From Auriscalpium vulgare (taxonomy: Eukaryota; Basidiomycota; Agaricomycetes; Russulales; Auriscalpiaceae), in assembly GCA_019915015.1 (NCBI GenBank), contig JAHBBC010000059.1, forward strand, positions 1-64,000: a stretch of 64,000 bases of DNA, in the 5' to 3' direction. This document shows, piece by piece, positions 32,394 to 43,811 of this stretch; the first letter of the stretch is position 1, and each line of letters starts with the position of its first letter. The translations under genes were made by a program, and so were the position numbers. The notes beneath the pieces were generated by a model that searched no databases, was not told where the DNA came from, and was given only the letters and a program-made list of their open reading frames with translations.

Positions 32394-33958
32394 ATGCTCT
32401 GGGTAGATCAGGTGAACCACAGTTCGTGAGATGCGCTGTAGTTAACACTGCTGACAGCTCGCCACGAAACAGTACCGTCCAAAGACCTTGAAAGACTTGC
32501 ATTACCATGAGGGCCTGTCGCAGCGCCTCAAATCACTCGTACGCATACTCTTGAATCCCATCGACCAGTGCTGACATAATGTAGGCCGCGTCGGGAGACT
32601 TCCCCCACATGCTGTTCTATGGGCCATCTGGAGCTGGAAAGAAGACACGCATAGCGTGTACATTAAGGGAGCTGTTTGGTCCTGGTGTAGAGAAAGTGCG
32701 TGACGCCCTCAATCAGTCTAAGACCACTCTACTTACATCTTCGGACAGCTGAAAATTGATCAACGTGTGTTCCTCACGCCGTCGAGGAAGAAACTCGACG
32801 TGAACATCGTCCAGAGTAACTACCACATTGAGCTCACACCGAGGTGCGCAGCCCATCTTACATCCCTCAGGACGTGTCTCAAGCTCTGCGCTTCAGTGAA
32901 GTCGGAAATTACGACCGGGTGGTGATTCAAGAAATTCTGAAGGAGATTGCGCAGACGCAGCAGGTCGACCTAAATGCGAAGCAGCGTTTCAAAGGTGCGC
33001 TGCATTCTCTCCGGCCACAACAACGGTGACCAACGCCCTGCCTACCAGTTGTCATTATCAACGAAGCGGACTCTCTATCTCGTGACGCCCAGGCCGCGCT
33101 CCGTCGGACAATGGAGAAATACATGTCGAACATGCGCATCATCCTCTGCGCCAACAGTACCAGCAGGCTCATTGCCCCCATCAAGAGCCGCTGCCTCCTT
33201 CTTCGCGTCGCAGCGCCGAATCACAAAGAAATGAAGACCGTGTTGGAATACGTGGCGCAGTCCGCGCGGGCTGGTAAAATCCCTGACGAGGCTGCGGAGG
33301 ACATCGTCCGGGATTCAAATGGCAACATGCGCAAGGCGATCTTAGTGTTCGAAGCACTGAAGATGCAGACGTCCGTGCTCCAGCTCCCTTCCTCACGGAG
33401 ATTGTCTGACGCAATACCACAGGCCAGACTTATCCGGCCCTCTATCAATCGCGAAGCCTGACTGGGAAACGTACTGTCATAAGGTTGGAGATATGATACT
33501 GCAGGAGCAAACGCCGCAGCGCGTCATGGACGTGCGCGCTAAGCTCTACGAACTACTCAGCCACTGTATCCCGCCAACGATCATTATAAAGGTGTGTCTT
33601 GTACGAAAACAGCTCTTGCCTTTTTCACCGACAACGCTGGTAGACTGTCGCTGAGCGGGTGGTGCAAGGGGTAGATGAGAGCTTAAAAGCGGACATCATG
33701 CACTGGGCAGCCATCTACGTGAGCTCCCGATACCTCACAATTCTCGAAATCTAATGTATTTTATGTGCGATGCCTCCAGGAGAACCGGATGCGCATTGGC
33801 AGCAAGAAGATATATCATCTAGAAGCATGGGTTGTCAAGGTTATGTCACTGTATAAAGTATGTAGCATCTTCTTCCGCGGCAATGCATAACAGCTTACCT
33901 GGGTTTGCAGCACTTCTTCTATGACATGGACATGTCAGGATTTGAGGATGGCTTTTAA
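32394..33958 (+). CDS. RFC5: Replication factor C small subunit (yeast Rfc5 / human RFC3 type)
   Basis: Clamp-loader subunit that helps load PCNA onto primed DNA. The first exon encodes only MLWVDQ, and joining gives MLWVDQYRPKTLKDLHYH, the family opening. The P-loop is FYGPSGAGKKTR, identical in spacing to human RFC3 and distinct from the GPPGTGKT of RFC2/4. Then come NYHIELTPSEVGNYDRVVIQE, VVIINEADSLSRDAQAALRR (a degenerate Walker B, NEAD in place of DEAD, expected in this subunit), MEKYMSNMRIILCANSTSRL and the SRC motif IKSRCLLLRV. The C-terminal collar has YELLSHCIPPTIIIK and KIYHLEAWVVKVMSLYKHFF. At least nine short exons, all with GT-AG introns of about 50-70 nt; the frame closes at TAA 33956-33958. 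The length fits the family's roughly 350 residues. Confidence 0.92.
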
Positions 33959-35529
33959 AACAACAAGCTCATCTATGTGTGTCCCCGTATCCCATGTATC
34001 ATATACTTCCCTGTAGCATCTTTCTGTCCGCGCGTCCGTCATTCGTTGGCTCGAAGGCTGACACGAAGAACAGACTCCATCAGGATCACTGATGGCGCGT
34101 CGCATTTGCTGGACAGTTCCCACTGATCATATACAAATTTTCACTAACGCAGCGAGATGGAGTAGCTAAAAGCATCCACCATCTAATTAGAGGGTCAAAC
34201 AAGAAGGCTGCAGATGAGACGTCCAACGAGTCATCGACATCTTTGATCGTTTATATGTACCAGAAGTTTTCCTCCCAACGTGGTGGTGTTACTTTGGCCT
34301 GTTGCATGACACCAAGCATCGCAATGGCATATACATCTCTGAGCGGCATGGATCTCCTGCCATACCAAAAGGAGCGAGCTTGCCGCCGCTGGCCTTCCCT
34401 CTGCGACGGCTTTACAGTAGGTAATTCGGTGGTATCCCGGCCCTTTGACGCGCACGCTTCAGACTTCTCAATCACGAAACCAACTGCTGACTCTCGTGAC
34501 GAAAGGCTGGGCCACGCAAGCTGTCGTCAGAGTCTCGCCCGTGGACACGCAGGCCGCCAATAGACAGCAATGGAAAGCACGCGGCTGGTGTCGGCCCTTC
34601 TGGCGCCGATATACGTCACAGATGAGGCCGCCCCATGGACGCCGCCGCCGCTCGTGCCAGGGCGCGACGTTGAAGAGCGTCTGATATGTTTCGAATTCGG
34701 ACGGATGCTTCAGGTGCAATATTGAATAAGTAATGGCCGGCCGAGCGTTCCATTCCCGCTGATCGATTCAATTGGGACGCGTCCTTGCCCAGCGGATCAC
34801 GAGTCCTGGCGAAGGGCCATCACTGGCATCAGCGAGTCGGGGGCGCCATTCTTCGCGGTACAAGCAATGGACACGTCTCCCACATGTCCATCGAGCTGTC
34901 TACGTGCCAGTCCCCTTGGCAAACAGTGCGGCGTCGACGTCGGTCGCAGCGGCACTGCCTAGTGTCAGCTGGAGGAGGCTGAGTGTTATTCTGTCAGCTG
35001 ATTTCGTGTCATCAACAACGTTATCGTTCCCATCGGTTGGTTCGCCCGAGTCCCATTGCCAACCGAGTCCACCGAGACCACATGCAATGATATCTTCCGC
35101 CCGCCGGCGATGACGCGAAGAAGCGCGCTCGCCGCTACGGAAGCCAGCTGTATCCGTGTGCTGCGAACACGCGCGAGCGGTGCACCGTGGCAGGCTGGGA
35201 CGCCGCCATGCGGCGGGGGCGCACGGACCAGGGTATATCTGACAATTAAATTTGTTGGCTCAGGGGCCGGCCGCCTGTCCCGTGGCCGGCGGGGGCGCGG
35301 AGCACGCTCGGAGCGCTGAGGGGCAAGTGGCTGAAACCGCCGGCCGGTGGCCGGCGCGCGACGCGTCTTACATAACGGGGTCCCTACACCCGGCCGCGTC
35401 CCACACGTCCAGTCCTCGCCCCAACGTCGTCCCCGTTGTCGCGCACGGCCTCCACGCCCTCGCGTCCGCACCCCGGCGACATCGACACGTACCCTTCTTT
35501 GCTGTATATATTCCTCCCTGCTGTCGCCT
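33959..35529. other. Long intergenic stretch
   Basis: No supported gene. Frames up to 276 codons on the minus strand at 34986-35816 run antisense to the next gene's first exon and read as arginine-rich, typical of chance frames in GC-rich DNA. Confidence 0.5.
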
Positions 35530-37735
35530 ATGACGACGCCCTCCTCGTCGACAACGACCCCATCACCTCCCATGGCCTTCCTCCAGGCCAAGCCCCTCGC
35601 AGGCGCTGCTCCGGCGCTCCAGAACGAGATTGACGCAGCAGAGCGGGAAGAGAGACAGCGGGCAGTCCAGAAGCTTCTCGCAAGGGCGGAAATCTCGAAG
35701 GTGAGTTGATGTCCTCCCTCCCCCCCCCAGGCCGCGCGGTACGCGTCGGGTCGCGTGTGATGGCGTGTTTTCTCTCGCGTTCTTGCTGCCCTGTGCCCAC
35801 AGGACACTGCGCGCATATACTTGGACTCGTATACTGTCTCGCCGCTGCTGTATTGCTCGTGGGTAGCAAACTATGGGATCCGGGGAGCGAAGCGCCCATC
35901 AGTCCGCAGTGTTGATGGCGTGGTAGCGGTCCGCCCTCCTCACAACTGTGTTTCTACCCTCCTCTTGCGTCTATGTTTCTCTACGCGAGGTCCGATGTCG
36001 ATATCTAATTTTCGAATTTTTTCCGCAGCTCACTCGTGGCCTCCGCGCGCGACTTTCGTACGCGACCTACAAGGCGTCGCACAACATCTCCCGCGCTTCC
36101 ATTGGAGACCTTGAGTCTCAACTGCCGGCAGACAACGCGTCTGCCGTCTGGGCGCCCGTCCGAACGAACTATTACGACAACCCGGCCACACAGGGGAACA
36201 GCGCCATGAACCCTTCCCTAGGAGCTTCACAGCGTAAAGGATCCATGGCGCCGCCAACTGTCATCCCATCATCGAGCTCTCGCGGTCATCATGCGCAAGC
36301 GGCCCAAGCCAGGGAGCCATCGAGCGCCAATGGCACGCAAAGCTTATATGCGTCCATTCTTGCCCCGCCGCCAGCCAAGCGTGCAAGAACAATACACAAT
36401 CCGGACGACCCTCCCATCCCCGCTCCAGAGAAGTCGTCCAATGGTACTCCAAAGCAACGCAAGGGATCTCACGCGTCCGAGTCATCCCGTCATTCACACA
36501 CGCGTACTGGGTCCGGCTCACAATCGTATTCCAGTGTCGCGGAACGGACTCGTGCCCATGCAAAACCCAGCAGAGAAGAGCCGAGGAAGCGCAAGGAGTC
36601 GTCCAAGAAGGGCAAGGGCAAGCGTCGTGAGGCCACTTTGGTGGACGCGGACGACCAAGATGTCGACATCGACATGAAGGCCGCCGCCACGCTCACCCAC
36701 CTCCTGCGGCAGCGCTCCTCCATGACCCTGGGCGCAACTTCACCACGTTCGAGTATATCCGCGGGCTCGGACGTTGGCTCTTCGCACTCGCACCAATACG
36801 CGCAGAGCTCTGCTCGGACATCGGCGCAGACGACCATGGTTCCCTCTGCGGAGTCTTCATTCACTACTGCGCGGCCAGCGACGCCTCCACGTTCGGACCT
36901 CCGTGGGCTGCCGAGGACGGGCAGTCAGTCGACCGACGGCGGGCCTGCATCCGCCACAGACCAGGAAGCCATTAAGCTCCTGTATTTCCTACACGAGTCG
37001 CCTTCTCCTGCTCGTCCAAGCACGACGCGGAGTAGGAACGCCCAGGATGCCGCTGCGTTCCGCACGCTTGGTGGAGGCAACGACTTGAAGGCCAAGGGAC
37101 GCGTTTTGTTCCCGACCGCCAGCGGAGGTCCTCCGGACCCCGGTCTGGCGCAACGGATGTTGGCTCGCGACAACACAGGGAGCATTTCCTCGATATCATC
37201 AGCCATGACGGACAGCCCGACGCCTCGACCTCTGGTTCGGGAGCCGACGTTGATCGAGACTTCAGAGGACCTGGAGCTGCCGCGTGCCGCGGCAGCGTCG
37301 CCTCTCAAGCGGCATCTGGCACCGGAGGATGGCCCCACGACGAAGGTCACGCCTCCCACTCCCACAGAGGAGAAGCCCACGGGCCTGCAGCTCCTGCCGC
37401 CGCCCCCTTCTCCGCATGTACGGCCAGCGCAGGCCCATCCCGCGCCTCCTACATCACCTCCTGCTATCCACAAGTCGCAGAATATGCAGCCCGTGACTCC
37501 AGGAACGTTGACGTTCAACCTGCACGACTTCATCAATGTGTCGCCATCACCGGCCGCCATGCCGCAGCGCAGCCATGGCGGGCTGAAGCCAATGCTACCC
37601 GGTCTGCGCACAGGGTCGGCACGGAAGCTTTTCCAGGACGAGCAGGACGAACCTATGACCGGGCCGGAGGAGAGCAGGGTAGGGGAAGCGGGGGGTGCCG
37701 CCTTGGGCGCTGGAATTCACCTCACCCACTTCTAG
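35530..37735 (+). CDS. Whi5/Nrm1-like G1/S transcriptional repressor
   Basis: Whi5 and Nrm1 bind SBF/MBF to repress G1/S transcription. Two exons are clear: 35530-35700 (MTTPSSSTTT..., 57 codons) and 36029-37735, spliced in frame as EISK|LTRGLRARLSYATYKASHNI. That short block, a basic amphipathic segment with regularly spaced L/R/Y/K and a following GDLESQ, is what points to the family; the rest is a long Ser/Pro/Thr-rich disordered chain with basic KRRE-type clusters (nuclear localisation) and many SP/TP sites, as expected for a CDK-regulated repressor. A repressor role is inference. The 3' end may differ: an intron from GTAGGG at about 37679 to TTCTAG at 37735 would replace the last 18 residues by a new tail ending near 37823. 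Confidence 0.6.
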
Positions 37736-39510
37736 CTCGGTCGCGTCGTCGATGTTCGCGCTCCTGGTTTCGGTACCCATCAACGGCCTGCATCTTTTCA
37801 ATTCCCCTGCATCCCAGCATGACGATGACCCATTCACGATCTGCAATTGTCATATATAGCAATCAACATGGACACGAAGGGAATTCTTGCTTGTAACGAC
37901 TATCCTGACTGCCGCGATGCGACAGCACATCGCATCATGTATCACCCTGTTCCTTCTGGGGCTTTCCGTCATCTCTTTAAATACGGTGTCCGTCGTGGCA
38001 TCTTATCTATCCCCGTGTCCTAGGTTTGTCGCATGGTTGGCGCCGTTCCTCGTTTCCAATTCTCCCGCCCTCTGATTCCTGTACCATTTCCTGTGATTTT
38101 CCATGCCCCCTTGTTTATTCTTCATTTGTACGATGTGTGTGCTTTACCGAATGTCCATAGTCCTACTAATCTTTTCCCCGTCCATTTGGATAATGTTGGC
38201 TTTCCTCATAGACAGGTCTTCTTTATTTTCTCGCTTACGCCGCTGCCTGTTTTGCTCGCTGTAAGATCTGCGTACGATGATGATTGACGTTGCTTTCGCC
38301 TCTGTACACAACTGTGTGTTGTTCGCAAATTGTTGTCACTCCCTGCCCTTTGTTTATTAATCCATATCTTGGATACAGCATCATCTGCACAGGTTCGTGC
38401 GAGTGAGCTTCCCGGAATCACTGACGAACGTTTGAACCATCAGACCACGGTCCCGCTCGTTGGGAAGGCAGAAAGTTTGGTCCGATAGCGCCACATGCGT
38501 GGATTCCCTTCACAACGACCCCTGGCCTTATTCGCACAACGACCCCTGGCCTTATTCGCACATCGATGAGCCCTGGATCATAAATTGCAGGACGGTGAAA
38601 GCTATGTCGGCTGTTTCAAGCCTTTGTGACCATCGCACCACTGATCTATGTACTGACCGAGGCCGTATTTGCCTCCGGTCGCGCCCCGGCCCTGTGCCAT
38701 GATGGCGCCGCGAGTACTCCGCGTGCCCTTCGGCTTTGGCGCACCCCACACGCGCGTCCTGCGTGTCATCCCTCACCCACGACAGGCGTCTGGCTGCACA
38801 ACGAGGCTACGAAGAGACATGTGACGAAAAAAAAAACAGGCGATCTAAATCTAACTTGGTTTTGTCGATGAATGAAGCAGCGTACCTCCGTGGTGGTGGT
38901 TCGTAACGTGAACATGACGATACGTCAGTGACAAATGTGCTCGTTTGAACGAAGAAGAGTTGCCGAACCGTATGGATCGCCCAGCTAGAGAAAACCAAGG
39001 GAGCCTATCGGTTACTTCGTTGTTATCTCGTCCTTAGCGCATCTGCGCGTCCTGCTTGGCAGCGCTAAGTAATATGACTTACTCTGCATTCTGCAGACCA
39101 TCGGAGAACGGTCGGCTCGTCGTATCTGTCTCTGCCGAGGAAGTCGCGCAGTCACTTGAAGAGAACCCAATCGTCACGCGCTGCATCGCACTGCCCAGCA
39201 GCCCTTCTCAAAGGACCGGCTCAATGGCCGGTACAGCACGTCTCTGGCCGGTTTGCATCTGCCCACACAGACAGAAAAAATCATACAGAAAAAATCATAC
39301 ACATCGTATTCATTCCTGTGACGTCCCTCCCGTCTTCGGAACCTGTGTCATTTCGCGCGCGGTACACGCCCACCAATGCTACCCCAATTCCACGAGGTTT
39401 GAGGTGGGCGTAATAGCGCTCGTAGCTTGTAGACGGGAAAAGTCGCATAGATGTTGAATGCTATCAAGGCATATGAAAAGCTCGACAATGTATACAAACC
39501 GATCACTTGT
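37736..39510. other. Long intergenic stretch with a 24-bp tandem repeat
   Basis: Between the Whi5-like gene and the 3' end of the peroxidase gene. T-rich at 37960-38240, probably 3' untranslated sequence. Contains a perfect two-copy 24-bp repeat at 38511-38558. No gene seen. Confidence 0.5.
38511..38558. repeat. 24-bp perfect tandem repeat, two copies
   Basis: CACAACGACCCCTGGCCTTA plus TTCG is repeated back to back at 38511-38534 and 38535-38558. It is outside any called gene. Confidence 0.85.
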
Positions 39511-40664
39511 TCATGGGAGGATCGGCCCTTTGACCTCCTCCTCGATGCCAAGCTCGACGCGCATGACGGTGCGATTGAAGGCGCCTATGGTAAGGCCCAT
39601 TTGGTCGCGTACCCGCGGCTCCCAACCGGCGGGAAGACGCTCCTCAGTCAGGAAAACATGGAGATCCGCGATGCGGCCGCCGAATAGCGTGAGCATCGTC
39701 GAGGAACTATGCGGGCACGTCAGTTGCGTTCACCACGTTAGAGCAGCAGCGCGTGCTCACTTAGAGCTGCCAAACATCTTGTGATTGAAGCTCTGCGAGT
39801 ACTGAGGGTTGTTCTCCTTCGCCTCCCGCCTGCGCTCGCCCAGCCGCCGCGACAAGTCTGCCGGCGTTAGCGTGCGCGCCAGATCGGGTGCGTCCGCAGC
39901 CACACGCGTCACGACGTCCGAGTACGGCGAGGAAGTCGGGAACGTGTCGCTTGGCACGCGCCGCTCGGCGGTCGTTGGGAGGTCAGATTTGCCTGCAGAA
40001 CGGACTTTGGGGGGTGGGCCGGTGGCAGAGCGGAGGAGTGCAGAAACGAGTGCGGGAGAGGGGAGTGCTTGGGATTTAGAGTGGAACGAGTCCTCGCCTG
40101 GATGAATCGCGTTATGGAATGAGCATGAGAAGAGACAGGTTGACATACGGGTCAGCGAAGCGTCGTGCTCGATGCCATTGTGTACGTCGATATCGGCCAG
40201 GTCGAGCGTATCCTTTGAGTACGAGCGCCCGAGGATCCCGGCAATGGTTCGCGGGACGAACAGGCAGAACGTCGGGCTGAAGTTGTACGTCGTGCGGATT
40301 GTGCGTGTCATCTCCTTGAACGTGATGTTGCGTCCATTGCGTGGTAAGATGCCTGCCCGTAGTCATTAGCTCTTTGTTCAGCATGTTATACCAGATGGCG
40401 AGACGCACCGTGATTCGCCATAGCGTTCAGAGCGGGACACGAGCACCTGCTGTCTCCCTCGCCTGGCGGGATGTACTCTGGCCACACACCGCCCGCGCCT
40501 GGGTGCCCCTCTGGTACGACATGGCCGATTTTGCGCTTGAAGGTAACGAGGTTCACGACGACGAGAGAGAGATCCCAGAGCATGAGGCCGACGAAGAATG
40601 CGCTCTCGTTGAGCGCGGAGATGGTACCACGCCCAATACGCCGTAGGGCGGTGAAGAGGAGCAT
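39511..40664 (-). CDS. Heme-thiolate peroxidase (chloroperoxidase / unspecific peroxygenase family)
   Basis: These enzymes use a cysteine-ligated heme and peroxide to oxidise or halogenate organic substrates. From ATG 40664-40662 the N-terminus has a hydrophobic segment (LMLWDLSLVVVNLVTF, about residues 25-45) typical of membrane-associated basidiomycete members; a later ATG at 40583 is an alternative start. Then GHVVPEGHPGAGGVWPEYIP and CSCPALNAMANHGILPRNGR, containing the PCP-like heme ligand motif (here SCP). The distal acid motif is IEHDASLTR, the expected E-H-D. A phase-1 intron at about 40149-40102 joins TR to EDSF. The last exon begins after an intron at about 39765 and gives MLTLFGGRIADLHVF, FLTEERLPAGWEPRVR and GLTIGAFNRTV to the stop at 39511. 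The substrate is unknown. Confidence 0.85.
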
Positions 40665-41523
40665 CTCGGGCGTTGGGGACAAAGGGTGCAAGAGCGTCGG
40701 CGACGTCGCTATAAAGGCGGCGAAGAGGTCATTTCGTGGGAGAAGTGACTGTGTATGGCTTGTCGTTGTGTTAATCTTGCACGGAGCTTCGGGGCGTGGT
40801 GATCATTTGTACGTCTGACGGGCTTCCATGGACCATAGGCGCTTGTAGCCGTCCAGATGACACTGGGCCAGTGCGATTTGAAGCAGGGTGAAGGGAAGTG
40901 TACGCGTAGACGAGAGATCTTGACCTTGTGTGACGACAGAGAAACATTAGTAGGCATAAGGGTAGGCCGCCAGAGGGGCACTGGAAGATATTCAAACATA
41001 CTTATCGGACGGACGAGTCGAAGCGACGTATACAAAGAGGAATGGAACGCGCGCGCGCGAGCTCATTTTGACGGCCCGCCGCGGCCCGCTCCCAAACGCA
41101 TCCGCCGGCGAGTTCTCAGGAAGCCTGAGTACCCTGCCTGAATGATTACCTCTACGTCGATGCGGAGGGGCATTAAACCTGTGGTTCAAGAATCGCGCTC
41201 ACGCCGCACATCGTCGGGTGCGCTCAATATCCCTATGAACTGCTTCGTCATTAGGACGCACCCTACCACCTCCACTATTCGGCAGCTGATTTCTCATGTA
41301 CACTCGAGCCGTCGTCAGCATACTGCGCCTTGCGCTTTTATGGCGTGCGTCAGCGCTTTCGCCCATCCCTACGGAGCTCGTGGAAGTGAGTGGGAGGCAC
41401 AGGGTATGATCGCCGGAAAGCCTTTGGGTCTAATTTCTGTAACGTTAGGGCATATATAACGCGTCGCATCGCGCATCGCATTCTGAAGAGGCGTATGACA
41501 CAAGTGGATTGCTGTTTGAATTG
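40665..41523. other. Intergenic stretch holding a gene relic
   Basis: Upstream of both the peroxidase and the SDR gene. Its main content is the relic at about 41060-41275 (separate entry). Otherwise no gene seen. Confidence 0.55.
41060..41275 (+). pseudogene. Decayed 5' copy of the unknown gene at 43204-43811
   Basis: Aligns by eye with 43208-43385: both share TCATTTTGACGGCCCG, CTCCCAA(A/G)CGCA, CTACGTCGATGCGGAG, ACCTGTGGTTCA and then ATCGCGCTC(A/G)CGCCGCAC, with insertions and deletions between them. It has no usable start, carries in-frame stops, and the similarity fades beyond about 41275. It lies upstream of the SDR gene while the intact copy lies downstream, so the SDR gene sits between two copies. 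Confidence 0.7.
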
Positions 41524-41737
41524 CATCCGATATAGTGAGTAAGCTCAACTCCGAACAGCGGAAGACTCAACGCGTATATATACAGTACCATTCCCTAGTC
41601 AACTCCATCCGCAATATCTTTTCCTCTCTACATCCGATATAGTGAGTAAGCTCAAATCCGAACAGCAGAAGACTCAACACGTATATATACAGTACCAATT
41701 GCTAGTCAACTCCATCCGCAACATCTTTTCTTCTCTA
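41524..41737 (+). promoter_or_regulatory. Tandemly duplicated 107-bp promoter segment with two TATA boxes
   Basis: 41524-41630 and 41631-41737 are two copies of one 107-bp unit with about eight differences. Each begins CATCCGATATAGTGAGTAAG, contains GTATATATACAGTACCA and ends with a pyrimidine-rich ATCTTTTCxTCTCTA, the layout of a fungal core promoter (TATA, then a CT-rich start region). The second copy ends 11 bp before the SDR start codon at 41749. Confidence 0.75.
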
Positions 41738-41748
41738 TCAAGTGAATC

Positions 41749-43077
41749 ATGTCGACCTGGACTCTAGAAACCACCGCCGAAGACGCAGCCTTCGCCTTGC
41801 GCGACCAAATCCGTGGCAAAAATGGTGCACGCGACTTCACCACCCATTTCATGCGTCTTGTCCTGACTCTGAAGTGCTGCAGTGGTCGTCACTGGCGTGA
41901 GCCCCAAGGGTCTCGGGGCGGAGACTGTCAGGGTGCTCGCGCCGTACGCAAATACTATCATCCTTGCGGGCCGCAGCCAAGCCAAGTGAGCAGCCTGTGC
42001 TCAGACAGGATGCCACAGCTGAAGTGTTGGGACCGCAGGATCGACGAGACCATCGCGGACGTCAAGAAAGGATCACCCTCCGCTAACTTGAAGAGCGTGA
42101 TCCTCGACCTTGCGTCGCTGGATTCTGTTAGGAAGGCCGCAGCCGACGTCAACGCTCTCGGCCTCCCAATCCACGTCAGTCCTCATCCCCATTTACCTGC
42201 CGCCCATGCCAAGCTGAAATATGCTTACAGGTGATAGTCAACAACGCCGGCTCTCCGCAGCCACTGACGCTCATGAAGACCGTGGACGGCTTCGAGACGC
42301 AGATCGGGACGAACCATCTCGGGCACTTCCTGTTTAACGCGCTGGTCTTCCCCGCCGTGCTCCAGGCGGCAAAGGAGGACAAGGACTTCGCACCGCGCGT
42401 CGTTAACGTGTCGAGCGGTGCGCATGCTTTCGGTGGCGATATCAACTTTGACGACCCGTGGTCACAGCGGACGGAGAGCTATAGTGCGTCCCGCCAGCCT
42501 ACCCTCAGTTCCCCGCGTGCGCGCGCTAATTAGAGACTGGCCACGTACGCAGCCAGGTCACTCGCATACGCGGCGTCGAAGACGGCAAACATCCTGTACA
42601 CGCGCCGGCTCGCGAAGGTGTTCAAGGCGCACGATGTGCTTGCGTTCTCCTTGTCGCCGGGCCTCGTGCGCTCGACGAAGATGGGCGGCGCCTCGTCAGA
42701 CGCGGAGCTGCAGCGATACGGACTGCTCGACGCACAGGGAAAACCAACGGTCCCGGAGCTGTGGAAGACGCTGGGCACCGGGACGTCTACGTGGGTGCTT
42801 CATCAGGGCGCTGTGATTCTCTCGGTCTGATTCTGGCTGATGAGCGTAGGCAGGTCATCGCAGCATTCGATCCGTCACTCAAGGACAAATCTGGAGCATA
42901 CCTCATCGACGGAAAGGACGCTGATGAGCAGCTGGCTCCGTACGCCAAGGATGCGGTATGTGCCTTGTGGGTCGTATACGAATTCGACTGCTTACGAAGA
43001 GGAATCTTGCACAGGAAAAGGAAGAGAAGCTTTGGCAGCTCAGTGAACAGGCTGTCGGTCAGAAATTCAGTGCTTGA
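41749..43077 (+). CDS. Short-chain dehydrogenase/reductase (retinol-dehydrogenase-like)
   Basis: NAD(P)-dependent oxidoreductase of the classical SDR type; the substrate is unknown. Spliced reading: MSTWTLETTAED...RGKN|VVVTGVSPKGLGAETV, with the nucleotide-binding TGxxxGxG motif; IILAGRSQAK, basic residues after strand beta-2 hinting at NADP; LDLASLDSVR; VIVNNAG, the NNAG motif; RVVNVSSGAHA; catalytic YAASK; and SPGLV. The C-terminal exons give VIAAFDPSLKDKSGAYLIDG and EKEEKLWQLSEQAVGQKFSA, with the stop at 43075-43077. Seven or so short introns, all GT-AG. The arrangement of catalytic serine, tyrosine and lysine is complete. It is driven by the duplicated promoter just upstream and flanked by a relic and an intact copy of an unrelated gene. 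Confidence 0.85.
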
Positions 43078-43203
43078 GCGAGGGATGTCACCGATGAATA
43101 TTTGTATTACTATTAGAACAGAAATTGTGACTGATTCGAATGAGTTTGTGACATGGTATATGTTGTGGTTGCCTTACGCGTCCACACCTCGCCTCGTCCA
43201 GAC

Positions 43204-43811
43204 ATGTCGCGCTCTCATTTTGACGGCCCGCTCCCAAGCGCACCCGCCGAATTCTACCCTGATCACCTTACAGAATCCTACGTCGATGCGGAGAGCAACC
43301 TGTGGTTCACGGATCGCGCTCGCGCCGCACAACGTAGGGTGCGTTCAACATCCACATGCGTTGCTTCGTCACTGACGCACCCTACTGGCACGTCGCGGCA
43401 CAGCTCATTGAGTACTTGTACTCGTACAAGAAACCAATGAAGGACCTGCCCGATGACTTCAATCCACAGCTATACGAGGATGCCCCCGATCTTAACTACG
43501 GCTTCCGGCTCACGGGCGATCAGCTCGTCGAGTTCGCGATACGCGAGCAACTCGTCGAGCCCCCACCTCCGGGCTATCGAAATAAACACGTCACTTGTCT
43601 TGGCAGAGTCAAGGAGCATCTACGCGCAGTCACCGACGCGTCGGTCTACATTCGCGTCGCGTGGTCTCTCGACCCCGACGTGTGGCTGGTTGTCATCCAC
43701 AGCAATTGGACTATGGAGTACGAGCGGTGCGTAGATGAGGACGAAAAGGACATCTTGTCTATTCTTCAGCGTCGCCTGCAGGTGCCTGAGGGTCCGATGT
43801 GGTATTGGTAG
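43204..43811 (+). CDS. Unknown protein, intact copy of a locally duplicated gene
   Basis: I do not recognise this gene. The ATG at 43204 starts MSRSHFDGPLPSAPAEFYPD, then TESYVDAESNLWFTDRARAAQR. At GTAGGGTGCG (43334-43343) the frame shifts by one base, after which it runs open as FNIHMRCFVTDAPYWHVAAQ through DDFNPQLYEDAPDLNYGFRL to the stop at 43809-43811 (WYW C-terminus). The relic at 41060-41275 shows the same GGGTGCG spacing, so both copies share the shift; a short intron, an internal start at ATG 43356 (151 codons) or a true shared frameshift are all possible. No signal peptide, membrane helix or known motif is visible; the composition is that of a soluble acidic protein. Confidence 0.45.

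Noticed and set aside
34986..35816. 276-codon minus-strand frame
   Set aside because: It runs antisense to the first exon of the Whi5-like gene, is arginine-rich and has no recognisable domain.
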